64,000 bases of DNA from an uncultured Bacteroidia bacterium (lineage in GTDB: Bacteria > Bacteroidota > Bacteroidia > Bacteroidales > F082). The notes under the pieces are model-generated. The model did not search any database. It saw only the letters and a program-made list of their open reading frames with translations, and was not told the origin of the DNA. Numbering within the stretch: the stretch's first letter is position 1; each line of letters opens with the position of its first letter. The position numbers and the translations under genes are program-made. The stretch lies in NCBI GenBank assembly GCA_902774365.1, contig CACYHX010000008.1, positions 1 to 64,000 on the forward strand, read 5' to 3'. Of this stretch, positions 16,901-25,747 are shown one piece after another.

Positions 16901-17290
16901 AACAGCTACATCCGTATCACTGGCACGGGCATCGGCATCAGTGCAGGGGGCTCGCAAGGCGGCGGCGGTGGCTGGCCTGGCGGCGGTGGTAACACCATCA
17001 CTGGCGCGGTACAAGGCTATCACTTCCACACCAGCAGTGTCTCCTACCAAGCGGGAAGATACTACACCTTGTCGAACTCAAGCGGCACCAACCTTGTGAC
17101 GTTCAGCTTCGAGGCCAACTGCTCGAGCACCCTCTCCCTCATCACGGCGACCGGTATGGTAAGCGGTGGCACCTATTATGTCAAATACGGCAACAACGCC
17201 CCCAACAACCCGACCACGTCGTTCCACGGTATCTACCTAGGCGGAACCTCGTCGGCATCGACACAAGCCTTCAGCTTTACCGCAAATTAA
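13964..17290 (+). CDS. Large secreted repeat protein with DUF4353-type (carbohydrate-binding) region, 1108 aa
   Basis: Signal peptide (1-20). Three near-identical 46-aa units at about 88-133, 140-185 and 192-236 (DYM-C-SELPY-WQG-TFTE-G...GCDSIV-LHL-V) come first. Then about 700 residues of short Ser/Thr/Asn/Gly-rich beta-helix turns (DGIHGSS, GKGIKSDG, ISGGT) typical of the DUF4353/Cthe_2159 family, which binds acidic plant polysaccharides. Two glycine-tryptophan-rich linkers (GGGGGGWPPGGGG, GGGGGWPGGGG) interrupt the helix. The C terminus lacks a recognised sorting module, so surface location may depend on the upstream gene. Pectin-like ligand is family knowledge, not shown here. Confidence 0.8.
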   Translation: MRKLFLLFTLALCCIGLEAQNYHIRLHNSSTVIYNRDVNVIEEIHFQGNNPARMLINDEAGTYSFPITSFDSITFYVDQVTPPTQGNDYMTICDSELPYTWQGVTFTEGGTQVVTLQTPQGADSLVSLHLTVYPTQYSDDYMSVCESELPYVWQGLTFTEAGVKPIVLQSAQGCDSIVTLHLSVYPTETSDDYLTVTQSQLPYVWQGVTFTEEGTQTITLQTIHGCDSIVNLHLTVGAEPVGDTVYITYNGNNVNVINPFASSGVTVTNSNADVTVNATRANVPYVVSGTSSNGSLTFNSSNPFFMALSSLSLTSGSTAAINIASPVAVTMQLRGSSAIADNANSAVNGALYAAGALTVNGTGTLQVTGNAKHGILVEGVMTVNSGTINIPSTDSDGIHGSSNLVWNNGTINIVAPGSDGLDFTGTVTIANGNLTINTTTLSQRSIKVTGAFSMTGGTLHININGDDCKGIKGADNISISGGTVDVQISGTGSHGISSDTDVIVSGNADITVVSSSQDGKCIKSDGSVHINGGTMHLTHSANASKGISATGDVVVTGGDITITASGSLLTEVVEGQTVTSYCTAVKSDANIYISGGTSHITLPTSNQSGKGISANEAIAISGGTHTLSVSGNDSNGISSDTNVTVSGTADITITSSALDGKGIKSDGTLNVTGGSINITHSGNTSKGLSSDGDINISGGTIVINSNGTTVVTNYDPSYCTAIKGDANVNISGGNITITLPTANKGGKGIKCAGNMTISGNNTINIDTHGDGATYTASSGTDAYSSSCLRSEGNMSIQSGNITLTSSGAGGKGIKVGTKNGNTYTGTYTQGVSGGTGPTLTVSTTGSEVGSSGGGGGGWPPGGGGSSSAHASAKGIKVGGLATIYGGTTTVTTTKNKAEGLESKTQINFEGGQHYFHCYDDCINSAGKIFFNGGITVCYGYGNDAIDSNAGTAGAITIGNGVVFSYTTKGSPEEGFDCDNNSYIRITGTGIGISAGGSQGGGGGWPGGGGNTITGAVQGYHFHTSSVSYQAGRYYTLSNSSGTNLVTFSFEANCSSTLSLITATGMVSGGTYYVKYGNNAPNNPTTSFHGIYLGGTSSASTQAFSFTAN

Positions 17291-17310
17291 GCAATACATT
17301 TTAAAAAAAG

Positions 17311-17344
17311 ATAGGGGCACATGGCAATGTGTCCCTATTTTTTA
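17311..17344 (+). terminator. Rho-independent terminator after the 1108-aa gene
   Basis: ATAGGGGCACA (17311-17321) pairs with TGTGTCCCTAT (17328-17338) with one wobble, followed by a run of T; A-rich on the other side. Confidence 0.85.
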
Positions 17345-17352
17345 TATTTTTG
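17345..17352 (+). promoter_or_regulatory. -7 box TATTTTTG for the hydrolase gene
   Basis: TAnnTTTG directly after the terminator T run and 42 bases before the ATG at 17395, so terminator and next promoter are fused. Confidence 0.6.
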
Positions 17353-17394
17353 TCGCTTTCAACAATATGAGAAATTAAAAAAACTTTACTTTAT

Positions 17395-18990
17395 ATGAGC
17401 TATAGAATAAGACTCTTTTTCCTTGCCTTATGGCTAGCCTTTGGCACGGGCGCCTGGGCACAGACATCGTATGGCGACCTTCCTGAGAAGATTGACCCCA
17501 ACGACGCCACCATCACCAAATTCGGACACGCCACGATGACAGTGGAAATGAAAATCGTCACCGACCCAGTCACCCAAAAGATGGACACCCTACGCTCGGT
17601 GAAAAACATCGAATGGAACACCGAAAAAGGTACGGCCAAGCGCCGCATGTCAGAACGCGGCAACCCACTACGTTCAGATTTTTACGATGAAGGGAACAAT
17701 TGGTGGTACGACATTTATTGGTACACCTATACCTATACCTCCGTCACCACAAATGGCGAGCCTGTGATGCTCAGCGCCATGGCATGCATGCCTGACGAAG
17801 ACTGCGACTACATCAACAATGTCATCATCGCTTGCCATATCACCCTTGCGAAGAACGGCCAATGCCCTTCGGAGTACAACAATTCAGGCAGCGCCACTTC
17901 TGATGTCAGTTTGTTGATGAACCTTGCCGGCAGTGGAACGGCGCTTCATGCCCCCCAGAGCAGCCAAACCAACTACAACCTGGTTATCCTACCCGACTAC
18001 GAAGGATTCGGCATCACCCGCAGCCGCACCCAGCCCTACCTCTGTGAAGAGCTCACCGCCCGTCAGGTGGTGGATGCCGTGCGTTATGGCATCAACCTTT
18101 ACAACACCTCCTCCGTCGTCAGCAGCATACGTCACCCCTTCCGCAGCAACTGGCGCAGCATGAGCGTCGGCTATTCGCAAGGTGGCGGCGTGGCCCTGGC
18201 CACCCATCGTTTCATTGAACAGAACGGCCTCACTGATGAGCTGCATTTCGCTGGCTCGGTGTGTGGCGCTGGACCCTACAGTCCCATTGCCACGCTTCAC
18301 TTCTACGCACAACAATGCAGCAACGGCGACCCGCTGCAGATGCCTGTATTGATGGCCCTCATCATGCAAGGTTTTTGTGCAGCCGACCCCTACATGAGAA
18401 ACCATCAAGTCTCGGACTATCTCAGTCAGCCTTTCTTGGCCAGCGGCATCATCGGATGGCTGGAAAGCAAAGAGATGACCACAGACGACATCAACGATGC
18501 ATTGGTGAATTACTACTCTTCGACGCCATACGTGAGTTCCGGGAAACTAAATCTGCCTTTGAACTATATTTTGACACCGACGGCCTACAACTACATCCAC
18601 AGCCTTTATTACAACAACATCAACTACATGACCATCACGCCGCCTACACACCGCGGCGTGATTGAAGACCTACACTATGCCTTGGAGAGCAACAACCTGA
18701 CCCAAGGATGGAACCCAAGCCATGCCATCTTTATGTATCACAGTTATGAAGACAACGTGGTGCCTGAGATCAACCGCGAATGCGCTGCCTATATCTTCGG
18801 CAGTTGGGTCATCAAACTGCACGCCAGCATCGGCGACATGCAGTTTGACCATATAGGCTCGGGCATACAGTTTTTCATGGGCACCAACGAAGGAAAGGCC
18901 ATTGAGGCTTTGGCAGGTGCCCCCATCCATCAAACCATACAAGACGCCATCAACCTGAGAAGCAATTTCTCGAGCAGCGAACTGGACTAA
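17395..18990 (+). CDS. Secreted alpha/beta hydrolase, 531 aa
   Basis: Signal peptide (1-22, ending GAWAQ). Nucleophile elbow VGYSQGGGVAL, a possible acid Asp in MYHSYEDNVVP and His in FDHIGSG follow the alpha/beta hydrolase order (Ser-Asp-His). The overall layout resembles secretory lipase-like or prolyl-oligopeptidase-like enzymes; substrate is unknown. Eleven bases before the BspA-like gene, hence likely one operon with it. No T9SS tail at the C terminus (ends FSSSELD). Confidence 0.85.
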   Translation: MSYRIRLFFLALWLAFGTGAWAQTSYGDLPEKIDPNDATITKFGHATMTVEMKIVTDPVTQKMDTLRSVKNIEWNTEKGTAKRRMSERGNPLRSDFYDEGNNWWYDIYWYTYTYTSVTTNGEPVMLSAMACMPDEDCDYINNVIIACHITLAKNGQCPSEYNNSGSATSDVSLLMNLAGSGTALHAPQSSQTNYNLVILPDYEGFGITRSRTQPYLCEELTARQVVDAVRYGINLYNTSSVVSSIRHPFRSNWRSMSVGYSQGGGVALATHRFIEQNGLTDELHFAGSVCGAGPYSPIATLHFYAQQCSNGDPLQMPVLMALIMQGFCAADPYMRNHQVSDYLSQPFLASGIIGWLESKEMTTDDINDALVNYYSSTPYVSSGKLNLPLNYILTPTAYNYIHSLYYNNINYMTITPPTHRGVIEDLHYALESNNLTQGWNPSHAIFMYHSYEDNVVPEINRECAAYIFGSWVIKLHASIGDMQFDHIGSGIQFFMGTNEGKAIEALAGAPIHQTIQDAINLRSNFSSSELD

Positions 18991-19001
18991 AACCTAACAC
19001 C

Positions 19002-21026
19002 ATGAAAAAGCATATCTATATCATATTAAGTCTCGTATGGTTGCTTCCCTTAGCAACCTTTGCCGACGGCTTGGTACGAGGCACCGTGACCCTCGATGGT
19101 CAAACCATTGAAGCAGAATACTATATCAGCGGCAGCACTGCCAGGCTAGGCTCCGGCTACAATGCATGCATCTCCCAATACTCGTTCGGCAAGGTAGTGG
19201 TGCCTTACTACATCATCGTCGACGGATTCACCTATCCTGTCACCGAGATTTCCACCTTTGCTTTTAGGAGGTGTTGGCATGTGACTGAAGTCACCCTACC
19301 TGAGAGCATCATGCGCATCGGTGACTTTGCGTTTGCAGGTTGCCATGATTTGAATAAAGTCAGCTTGCCTTCTACGCTGACCGCCATAGGCACAGGCGCA
19401 TTCATCGACCTTCCAGCATTGCAGCGCATCGACTGCTATGCCACGACACCACCGACATGGGAGTATAACGATGTGTTTTGCTTCCATGTAGACGGCATCG
19501 GCGACAGCCATTCATATCACACCGACCAAGTGACACTTTACGTGCCAGCGTGTGGCTTGAAGCTCTATCGCACCACGAATTACACCAACCCTGACCTAGG
19601 CTGGACCACACCCGATGGTTGGGGCTATTTCAACCATATCGAAATCCTCGACGCCCATAACTATAATTTCGATGTCGTCTTTTTCGACGATGGCGACTGG
19701 AACGAGGCAAGCAACTGGAACACCGGCGTTATACCCCAATCGCTTGACAAAAACGTGCTCATCGTAGCCGATGCAGTCATCCCTGAAGGATATCTGGCTA
19801 AAGCCAACGAGATTACCTTCTGTGGAGGTTCGCTCACCATCAAGGACGGAGGACAGCTGGTACATAACAACGCAGGTGTGGTGGCCACTGTGGAGAAAAG
19901 CATCGTTGGCTTCGAACAATGCAGCTGCCAATATCTCCTTGCCAGCCCTGTGATAGACGAGCAAGACCCTGTTGCCGTGGGAATGACAAATGGCGATTAC
20001 AACCTCTATTATTTCGACCAATCCGAAGATCCAGAATGGAGAGAATACAGCCAAGACACCTTCAACCTGGTCAACGGCAGCGGTTACCTCTATTCCAATG
20101 CGGAAGAGTCGGATATAGCTTTCCACGGCGAGCTTAACCCAGCTACCACCGATGTCACTGTGGGCCTTGCCTATGATGCCGAAGCCAGCCTTGCTGGTTT
20201 CAACCTGGTCGGCAATCCTTATTGCTGCAATGCCTACATCACTGACGTCCATGACTTCTATGTCCTCAATGACGATGGAGATGAAATTGTGATTGCCACC
20301 AACGCAATGCTTGCCCCGATGCAAGGCGTGTTGTTGCAGGCGACATCGGAAGGAAGCGTCACCTTCACCACAACAGAGCAAAGTAACGACCCCGCGCTTA
20401 CCATCAAGCTCTCCCTTGGCAATGGTGCCTTGTGCGACAGAGCCCGCATCCGCTTAGGCGAAGGCCTCGGCCTTGAGAAGCTCCAACTCAACGCAAACCA
20501 CGACAAACTCTATATCCCATTGGAAGGCAAAGACTATGCAGTGGCCTTCGCCGACACCCTCGCTGTGATGCCTTTAAACCTCAAGGTGGAGGGCGGGAAC
20601 ATCTATATGCTCTACTTTGATAAAGAAGGCCTCACTTTCGAATACCTGCATCTCATCGACAACCTCACGGATACAGATGTGGATTTGCTTGAAACACCTT
20701 ATTACACCTTCAATGTTTTGGATACAGAATTCGAGGACAGGTTCCTGGTCGTATTCGACCCCGAAGGGATGGACGAGCCCACAGACCATGTGACAGAATA
20801 TGAAGCGGAAGGGCCATTTGCTTTCATCGGCAACGGCGAAATCCGTCTGTCAAAGACATACCATGGTGCTTCGCTGCAGGTTATCGACATGACGGGGCGA
20901 ATCGTCGTCTCAAAAACCGGAGACCTTTCTGGTAGCATTTCCACAAGCAGCATGACGTCAGGTGTTTATGTTTTGCGCCTCATCAATGGCAGCGATGTGA
21001 AGACCCAGAAGCTGGTGGTGGAATAA
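19002..21026 (+). CDS. BspA-like leucine-rich-repeat surface protein with T9SS tail, 674 aa
   Basis: Signal peptide (1-21). LRR_5/BspA repeats at about 70-150 (ISTFAFRRCWHVTEVTLPES, IGDFAFAGCHDLNKVSLPST, IGTGAFIDLPALQRI). The long middle has no repeats I recognise but contains GGSLTIKDGGQLVHN and AGFNLVGNPYCC, common in T9SS cargo. C-terminal T9SS type A module: ASLQVIDMTGRIVV...SGVYVLRLINGSDVKTQKLVV. Surface-displayed, possibly adhesive by analogy with BspA. Confidence 0.88.
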   Translation: MKKHIYIILSLVWLLPLATFADGLVRGTVTLDGQTIEAEYYISGSTARLGSGYNACISQYSFGKVVVPYYIIVDGFTYPVTEISTFAFRRCWHVTEVTLPESIMRIGDFAFAGCHDLNKVSLPSTLTAIGTGAFIDLPALQRIDCYATTPPTWEYNDVFCFHVDGIGDSHSYHTDQVTLYVPACGLKLYRTTNYTNPDLGWTTPDGWGYFNHIEILDAHNYNFDVVFFDDGDWNEASNWNTGVIPQSLDKNVLIVADAVIPEGYLAKANEITFCGGSLTIKDGGQLVHNNAGVVATVEKSIVGFEQCSCQYLLASPVIDEQDPVAVGMTNGDYNLYYFDQSEDPEWREYSQDTFNLVNGSGYLYSNAEESDIAFHGELNPATTDVTVGLAYDAEASLAGFNLVGNPYCCNAYITDVHDFYVLNDDGDEIVIATNAMLAPMQGVLLQATSEGSVTFTTTEQSNDPALTIKLSLGNGALCDRARIRLGEGLGLEKLQLNANHDKLYIPLEGKDYAVAFADTLAVMPLNLKVEGGNIYMLYFDKEGLTFEYLHLIDNLTDTDVDLLETPYYTFNVLDTEFEDRFLVVFDPEGMDEPTDHVTEYEAEGPFAFIGNGEIRLSKTYHGASLQVIDMTGRIVVSKTGDLSGSISTSSMTSGVYVLRLINGSDVKTQKLVVE

Positions 21027-21030
21027 TCTG

Positions 21031-21684
21031 ATGGCCATGCAAAGTGCAATCGATACACATCTCGTACACTATATCGACCAAGAAATCCTTCCTCGTTACG
21101 AGCAATTCGACGCTGCGCATCAGCGCAACCATGCCGAAGAAGTCATCGAACGTAGCTTAGCCTTGGCTGAGCATTACGAGGTCGACGTCAACATGGTGTA
21201 TGCTATTGCCGCCTACCACGACACGGGACTTTGCGAAGGCCGCGACACTCATCATCTTGTTTCAGGACGCATCATCCGAGAGGACAAGAAGTTGCGTGAA
21301 TGGTTCAATGAAGACCAAATCGAGACCATGGCGCAGGCCGCCGAAGACCATCGTGCTTCATCAGGGCATGAGCCGCGCACAATCTACGGGAAGATTGTAG
21401 CCGAAGCCGACCGTCTCATCTCACCCGAGAAAGTCATCCGACGCACCATACAGTTCGGCCTCAATCACAACCCGGAACTTGACCAAGAAGGGCAATTCCA
21501 GCGCTTCAAGGCACATTTGTTGGAGAAATACTCCGACACGGGCTACCTCCGTCTTTGGATTCCAGAATCGGACAACGCTGCGCGTTTAGAGGAGTTGCGA
21601 AAAGTCATCCGCGATGAAAAGGCTCTGAAAGAGGCGTTTGAGCAAGCCTTCACAAAACTCACTTCCAGCAGCAGTACGGCATAA
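21031..21684 (+). CDS. HD-domain phosphohydrolase-like protein, 217 aa
   Basis: HD signature AIAAYHDTGL with an upstream metal His (HAEEVIERSLALAEHY) and a downstream AAEDHRAS. HD proteins are metal-dependent phosphohydrolases; the substrate cannot be told. Cytoplasmic. It starts four bases after the BspA-like gene; the ATG at 21037 is a second choice. Co-transcription with secreted proteins may be incidental. Confidence 0.85.
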   Translation: MAMQSAIDTHLVHYIDQEILPRYEQFDAAHQRNHAEEVIERSLALAEHYEVDVNMVYAIAAYHDTGLCEGRDTHHLVSGRIIREDKKLREWFNEDQIETMAQAAEDHRASSGHEPRTIYGKIVAEADRLISPEKVIRRTIQFGLNHNPELDQEGQFQRFKAHLLEKYSDTGYLRLWIPESDNAARLEELRKVIRDEKALKEAFEQAFTKLTSSSSTA

Positions 21685-21720
21685 TAATTGCAAGCATGTT
21701 AGCCGAATAAAGAAAATTTG

Positions 21721-21728
21721 TATTTTTG
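21721..21728 (+). promoter_or_regulatory. -7 box TATTTTTG for the gene at 21750
   Basis: TAnnTTTG match 21 bases before the ATG at 21750. Confidence 0.6.
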
Positions 21729-21749
21729 CAATCCTAAAACCTCATCAAA

Positions 21750-22640
21750 ATGAAGAAAGTTCTTATCACCCTATTGTTCCTATGCTTCGGAGGTCTCATC
21801 ATGGCCCAAGAAGCCAATGAAACGGAATTCAAGATGGCTCTCGGCGACACCGTCGTTTGGACGCCTTTTGCCGGCTGCAACATGATCGGCTACAACATCA
21901 AAGGGCCTAAAGTAATCAGTTTCAAGCCCGTCCACTTTGGAGAAAAGATTGAAATCATTGCCAAGAAAATCGGCAAGAGCAGCATCGTAGCCACCTGCCA
22001 GGATAACGACACCACGGCTACGGCCAACTTCATCATCTTCGACCCGAACGACGTCCCTGTTGTTGCCGAGAAGCTGGAAAAGCCTGCCACCATGCCTTTC
22101 ACCGGCACGTATAAATTCACCCCACCCACCAACAACTACTTTATCACCATCAACAACACGGGTACCGGATTCAACGAGACCTACATGAAACATGGCGACG
22201 ACGAGGCCTTCAACGACGGCCAAGGCATAGACCGCTTCTGGAACGTGAAGACCGGCAAGAACTGGTACTACCGTCCCGATGCACAAGGCTGGACCGATGA
22301 CGTCGACTGGGAGTTCGAACCTCTCGGTGAGAGTTTCCCCATCATCAACTCCTTCGCAAACGAGGTGAACAAGGATAACCTCTCCAACTACTATGTCGGC
22401 ACCGAAACGCTCACGGTCGGTGGTGCAGACAAACCCATGAACATCGAGTGCTGGAAGTTCTTCGTCGACTTCGAGGACGGCACCGTCATCCAATACTGGG
22501 TGGACCCTGCCAACGGCTGCACGCTGAAACGCCAAATTAACACCGACCCTGCCAAAATAGTGACTGTTTACGACCTCAAATACACACGCCTGTATTTCGG
22601 CCCCAGCTTCAAGAAAGGATTGCACGATATTTCGAGATAA
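21750..22640 (+). CDS. Secreted protein of unknown function, 296 aa
   Basis: Signal peptide (1-20, ending IMAQ). Residues about 30-95 (LGDTVVW...GPKVISFKPV...ISIVATCQDND-like pattern) resemble the small beta domain at the N terminus of secretin or Ig-like (BIG2) proteins. The rest is aromatic-rich with WDVDWEFEPLGE- and WVDPANGCTLKRQIN-like strands and matches no family I know. Own promoter; no sorting tail. Export to the periplasm is the only firm statement. Confidence 0.8.
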   Translation: MKKVLITLLFLCFGGLIMAQEANETEFKMALGDTVVWTPFAGCNMIGYNIKGPKVISFKPVHFGEKIEIIAKKIGKSSIVATCQDNDTTATANFIIFDPNDVPVVAEKLEKPATMPFTGTYKFTPPTNNYFITINNTGTGFNETYMKHGDDEAFNDGQGIDRFWNVKTGKNWYYRPDAQGWTDDVDWEFEPLGESFPIINSFANEVNKDNLSNYYVGTETLTVGGADKPMNIECWKFFVDFEDGTVIQYWVDPANGCTLKRQINTDPAKIVTVYDLKYTRLYFGPSFKKGLHDISR

Positions 22641-22672
22641 GTCAGCAGTTGTTCAAGTAGGAGGTATGGAAT

Positions 22673-22720
22673 TTTGAATCTTTGAATCTTTGAATCTTTG
22701 AATCTTTGAATCTTTGAATT
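22673..22720 (+). repeat. Tandem 8-bp repeat (TTTGAATC), six units, upstream of gcvT
   Basis: Five perfect units (22673-22712) and one with C to T (22713-22720), followed by AT-rich DNA and the gcvT ATG 36 bp later. Unit number could change by slippage. Each unit carries a TTTG, the core of Bacteroidota promoter elements, so a change in number may alter promoter spacing. Confidence 0.9.
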
Positions 22721-22756
22721 TTAAATCTTTAAATATTAAATCTTAAATCCCATAAC

Positions 22757-23872
22757 ATGGAAAACATCGAATTGAAGAAAACCCCTTACAACCAAATCCA
22801 TCACGATTTGGGTGCCAAGATGGCTGAATTTGCCGGTTACGACATGCCGATCCAATACACCGGCCTTGTCGAGGAACACAACAACGTCCGTAACAACGTC
22901 GGCGTGTTCGACGTGAGTCACATGGGCGAGTTCCGCGCCAAAGGCCCCATGGCCAAGCAATTCATGCAATACTGCACCGTCAACGACGTCGCCGCTCTGA
23001 GCGACGGCAAGGTGCAATACACCTGCCTGCCTAACGGCAAGGGTGGTATCGTGGACGACATGCTTGTCTACCGCATCGCCGACGACCATTATTTCATGGT
23101 GCCCAACGCTGCCAACATCGACAAGGACTGGGCTTGGATGAGCCAGATTGCCGAGAAGTTCGGCATGACGCTCGGTGAAGACTTCAAGAACGAGAGCGAA
23201 GAATGGGCTCAGCTGGCCGTACAAGGCCCCAACGCCCTGAAAGCCATGCAGAAGCTCACCAAGGCCAATGTGGTTGACATGGAATACTACACCTTCCAAA
23301 TCATCAACTTCGCTGGTGTCGACAACATCATCTTCTCGACCACGGGTTACACCGGCTCGGGTGGCTGCGAGATCTACATCCCCGTTGCTTACGCCAAGCA
23401 AGTTTGGGACGCCGTGTTTGAGGCTGGCAAGGAGTTCGGCATCATGCCCGCTGGCTTGGGCTGCCGCGACACCCTCCGTCTGGAGAAAGGCTTCTGCCTC
23501 TACGGTCACGAAATCGACGACACCATCAGCCCCATCGAGGCTGGCTTGGGCTGGATCACCAAGTTCGTCGACGGCAACGACTTCCTCAACCGCGAAATCT
23601 TCGCCGCACAGAAGGCCAATGGCGTGAGCCAGAAGATTGTCGGCTTCGAGATGATTGACCGTGGCATTCCGCGCAACGGCTACGAGGTGTGCGACGCCGA
23701 AGGCAACGTCATCGGCATGGTGCGCTCTGGCAGCCCGTCGCCCTCGACTGGCAAGAACATCGGCACCGCCTTGGTGAAGAAGGCCTTCAGCAAGAAGGAC
23801 ACCGAAATCTTCATCAAGATTCGTAACAAACTCATCAAGGCCGTCGTGGTCAAGATGCCGTTCCTGCCATGA
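22757..23872 (+). CDS. gcvT: Glycine cleavage system T protein (aminomethyltransferase)
   Basis: Transfers the methylene group from aminomethyl-H protein to tetrahydrofolate and releases ammonia. Full-length GcvT (371 aa): FAGYDMPIQYTG, VFDVSHMGEF, GGIVDDMLVYRI, TTGYTGSGGCEIY, GLGCRDTLRLEKGFCLYGHEID, SGSPSPSTGKNIG. Cytoplasmic. No gcvH or gcvP beside it; it is followed by a CotH gene with an ATGA overlap, an unusual partner. An 8-bp tandem repeat lies just upstream. Confidence 0.97.
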   Translation: MENIELKKTPYNQIHHDLGAKMAEFAGYDMPIQYTGLVEEHNNVRNNVGVFDVSHMGEFRAKGPMAKQFMQYCTVNDVAALSDGKVQYTCLPNGKGGIVDDMLVYRIADDHYFMVPNAANIDKDWAWMSQIAEKFGMTLGEDFKNESEEWAQLAVQGPNALKAMQKLTKANVVDMEYYTFQIINFAGVDNIIFSTTGYTGSGGCEIYIPVAYAKQVWDAVFEAGKEFGIMPAGLGCRDTLRLEKGFCLYGHEIDDTISPIEAGLGWITKFVDGNDFLNREIFAAQKANGVSQKIVGFEMIDRGIPRNGYEVCDAEGNVIGMVRSGSPSPSTGKNIGTALVKKAFSKKDTEIFIKIRNKLIKAVVVKMPFLP

Positions 23873-25692
23873 TGCGTCTCTGTCATCTCCTGACAGCAAC
23901 CTTGTTGCTATGCATTGCCTCTGCAAACGCACAGGAGGTGACGTTTTCGACCCCTGGCGGGTTTTACGACAACCCCTTTGAACTGACCTTGTCCTGCAAC
24001 CAGCGGGACAAGGTCATTCATTATACCACCAACGGCAACACGCCCTCAGCCAGCGACCCTGTCTATCGTTCGCCGTTGCTTTTGGACGAAAGCCTCTACT
24101 CCCACTCCGATATCTATACCATCCTCAACTGCCCCGAAACAATGTGGTTTCTCCCCGAAACAGTGCAAAAGTGCATCATCATCAGGGCGGCAGCATTCGA
24201 TGAAAATGGCAGCCCAAGTGGGAAAGTAACCACCAACACCTACCTCATCAAATCGCTCGGCTGCGACACACACGGATTGCCAGCGGTCTCGATTTGCGCC
24301 GACTCGTTGGATTTATTTGATTACGATCGGGGCATCTTCGTTCCAGGAGCATACCAAGACCCTTCAAACCCCGAAGGCACTGGCAATTACTATCAGTCAG
24401 GAAGAGAATGGGAAAGGCCCATGAATTTCGAGTTCTATGAAACGGACAACAGAGGCGTCAACCAACAAGCCGGATTAAGGACCCACGGAGGCAACGGACG
24501 CAAGTTACAACAAAAATGCGTGAAAATCTATGCCCGTGAGGAATACGGCAAAAAACGCTTCAATCACCCGTTTTTCGAGACCATCTCCGACAGTAGCTTC
24601 AAACATCTGATACTCAAGCCTTTCACATCCTCTTGGACGCAGTCGGGAATCAACGACTATGTCAGCAACCAAATCGCCTCACGACTGGACTTGGAGACTT
24701 TGGCCTCAAGGCCTGTAGCGCTCTATCTCAACGGAGAATATTGGGGTATCTATTACATCCACGAAAGGCCTGACGAAAACTACCTTGAAGACCATTGCCA
24801 TGTCGACATCAATGACATCAACCTCATCGAAGACTGGGATGGGACCTGCGAGGCTGGAAGCAATGGCAACTTCCTCGTACTCTATGACTTCGTCGCCAAC
24901 AACGACCTGAGCAATGCTGATGCCTATTCGTATGTGGCAAACCATATAGACATAAGCAATTTCATTGACTATCAAATTTTTGAGATATTCTCTGCCAACC
25001 TCGACTGGCCTGCCAACAACATGCGTTGCTGGCAAGCAGGGAACGGACCTTGGCGTTGGATCTTCTTCGACGGCGACATCGGGCTGATCACCAAAGAATA
25101 CGATGCCTTCGCCAATGCCACCTATGACGGGCCGAGCACCTATCCGGCTAGCTCTGCTTCAACCCTCTTCCTCAGGAAACTGCTAGAAAACGAATCGTTT
25201 AAGGTGACACTCCTCAATCGTTTTAACCAACTCCTTCATTCAGCATTTGCCTACGAGACGACAAAGCCATTAAAAGACAAGGCCTTTGAGAAACTGGAGG
25301 GAGAAATCCCCAACCAAGTAGCTCGTTTCCACAACCCTGACAGTTTGCAACTCTGGGAGCAACACATGGAGGGCATCGATGCATTCCTATCACTCAGGGA
25401 ACGCTATGTCGTAGCGCAAATGCAAGAGCGTTTCTTTGCTGACGACTACAGCTATAGCATTGATGGCCTGTTCCCAACTCCCGCTCAAAATGAGATTCAT
25501 ATTCAGACGAATTTTGACAAGACCGCTCTCACCTATGTTCAAATCATCGACCTCAAAGGAAGAGTACACATGAGTCTTGAGCACACCTTTGGTGCGGGGC
25601 AATACGAACTTATTCTGCCCATTCACTTACCATCAGGCATTTACACCCTTAGGATTGGTGAGACAACCCGAAAATTCGTTGTCATCAATTAA
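23869..25692 (+). CDS. CotH-kinase-family secreted protein with T9SS tail, 607 aa
   Basis: Signal peptide (1-21). N-terminal chitobiase/FN3-like domain (TFSTPGGFYDNPFELTLSC...IHYTTNGNTPS), then a CotH core: LRTHGGNGRKLQQKCVKIYAREEYG, LYLNGEYWGIYYIHERPDENYLED and RWIFFDGDIGL with the kinase Asp pair. C-terminal T9SS module: PTPAQNEIHI, TYVQIIDLKGRVHMSL, PSGIYTLRIGETTRKFVV. CotH proteins are atypical protein kinases; the target is unknown. The start overlaps gcvT by four bases, so it is translationally coupled to it. Confidence 0.9.
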   Translation: MMRLCHLLTATLLLCIASANAQEVTFSTPGGFYDNPFELTLSCNQRDKVIHYTTNGNTPSASDPVYRSPLLLDESLYSHSDIYTILNCPETMWFLPETVQKCIIIRAAAFDENGSPSGKVTTNTYLIKSLGCDTHGLPAVSICADSLDLFDYDRGIFVPGAYQDPSNPEGTGNYYQSGREWERPMNFEFYETDNRGVNQQAGLRTHGGNGRKLQQKCVKIYAREEYGKKRFNHPFFETISDSSFKHLILKPFTSSWTQSGINDYVSNQIASRLDLETLASRPVALYLNGEYWGIYYIHERPDENYLEDHCHVDINDINLIEDWDGTCEAGSNGNFLVLYDFVANNDLSNADAYSYVANHIDISNFIDYQIFEIFSANLDWPANNMRCWQAGNGPWRWIFFDGDIGLITKEYDAFANATYDGPSTYPASSASTLFLRKLLENESFKVTLLNRFNQLLHSAFAYETTKPLKDKAFEKLEGEIPNQVARFHNPDSLQLWEQHMEGIDAFLSLRERYVVAQMQERFFADDYSYSIDGLFPTPAQNEIHIQTNFDKTALTYVQIIDLKGRVHMSLEHTFGAGQYELILPIHLPSGIYTLRIGETTRKFVVIN

Positions 25693-25747
25693 AACTGCCA
25701 ATTTTTCAGCACTTTACTGAGGAACGATTCTAGATAAAACTACCGGT

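Noticed and set aside
22736..23932. Long minus-strand open frame (398 aa) opposite gcvT
   Set aside because: It mirrors the gcvT codon bias, has low-complexity Val/Ala/His-rich composition and no matching motifs; gcvT is certain.
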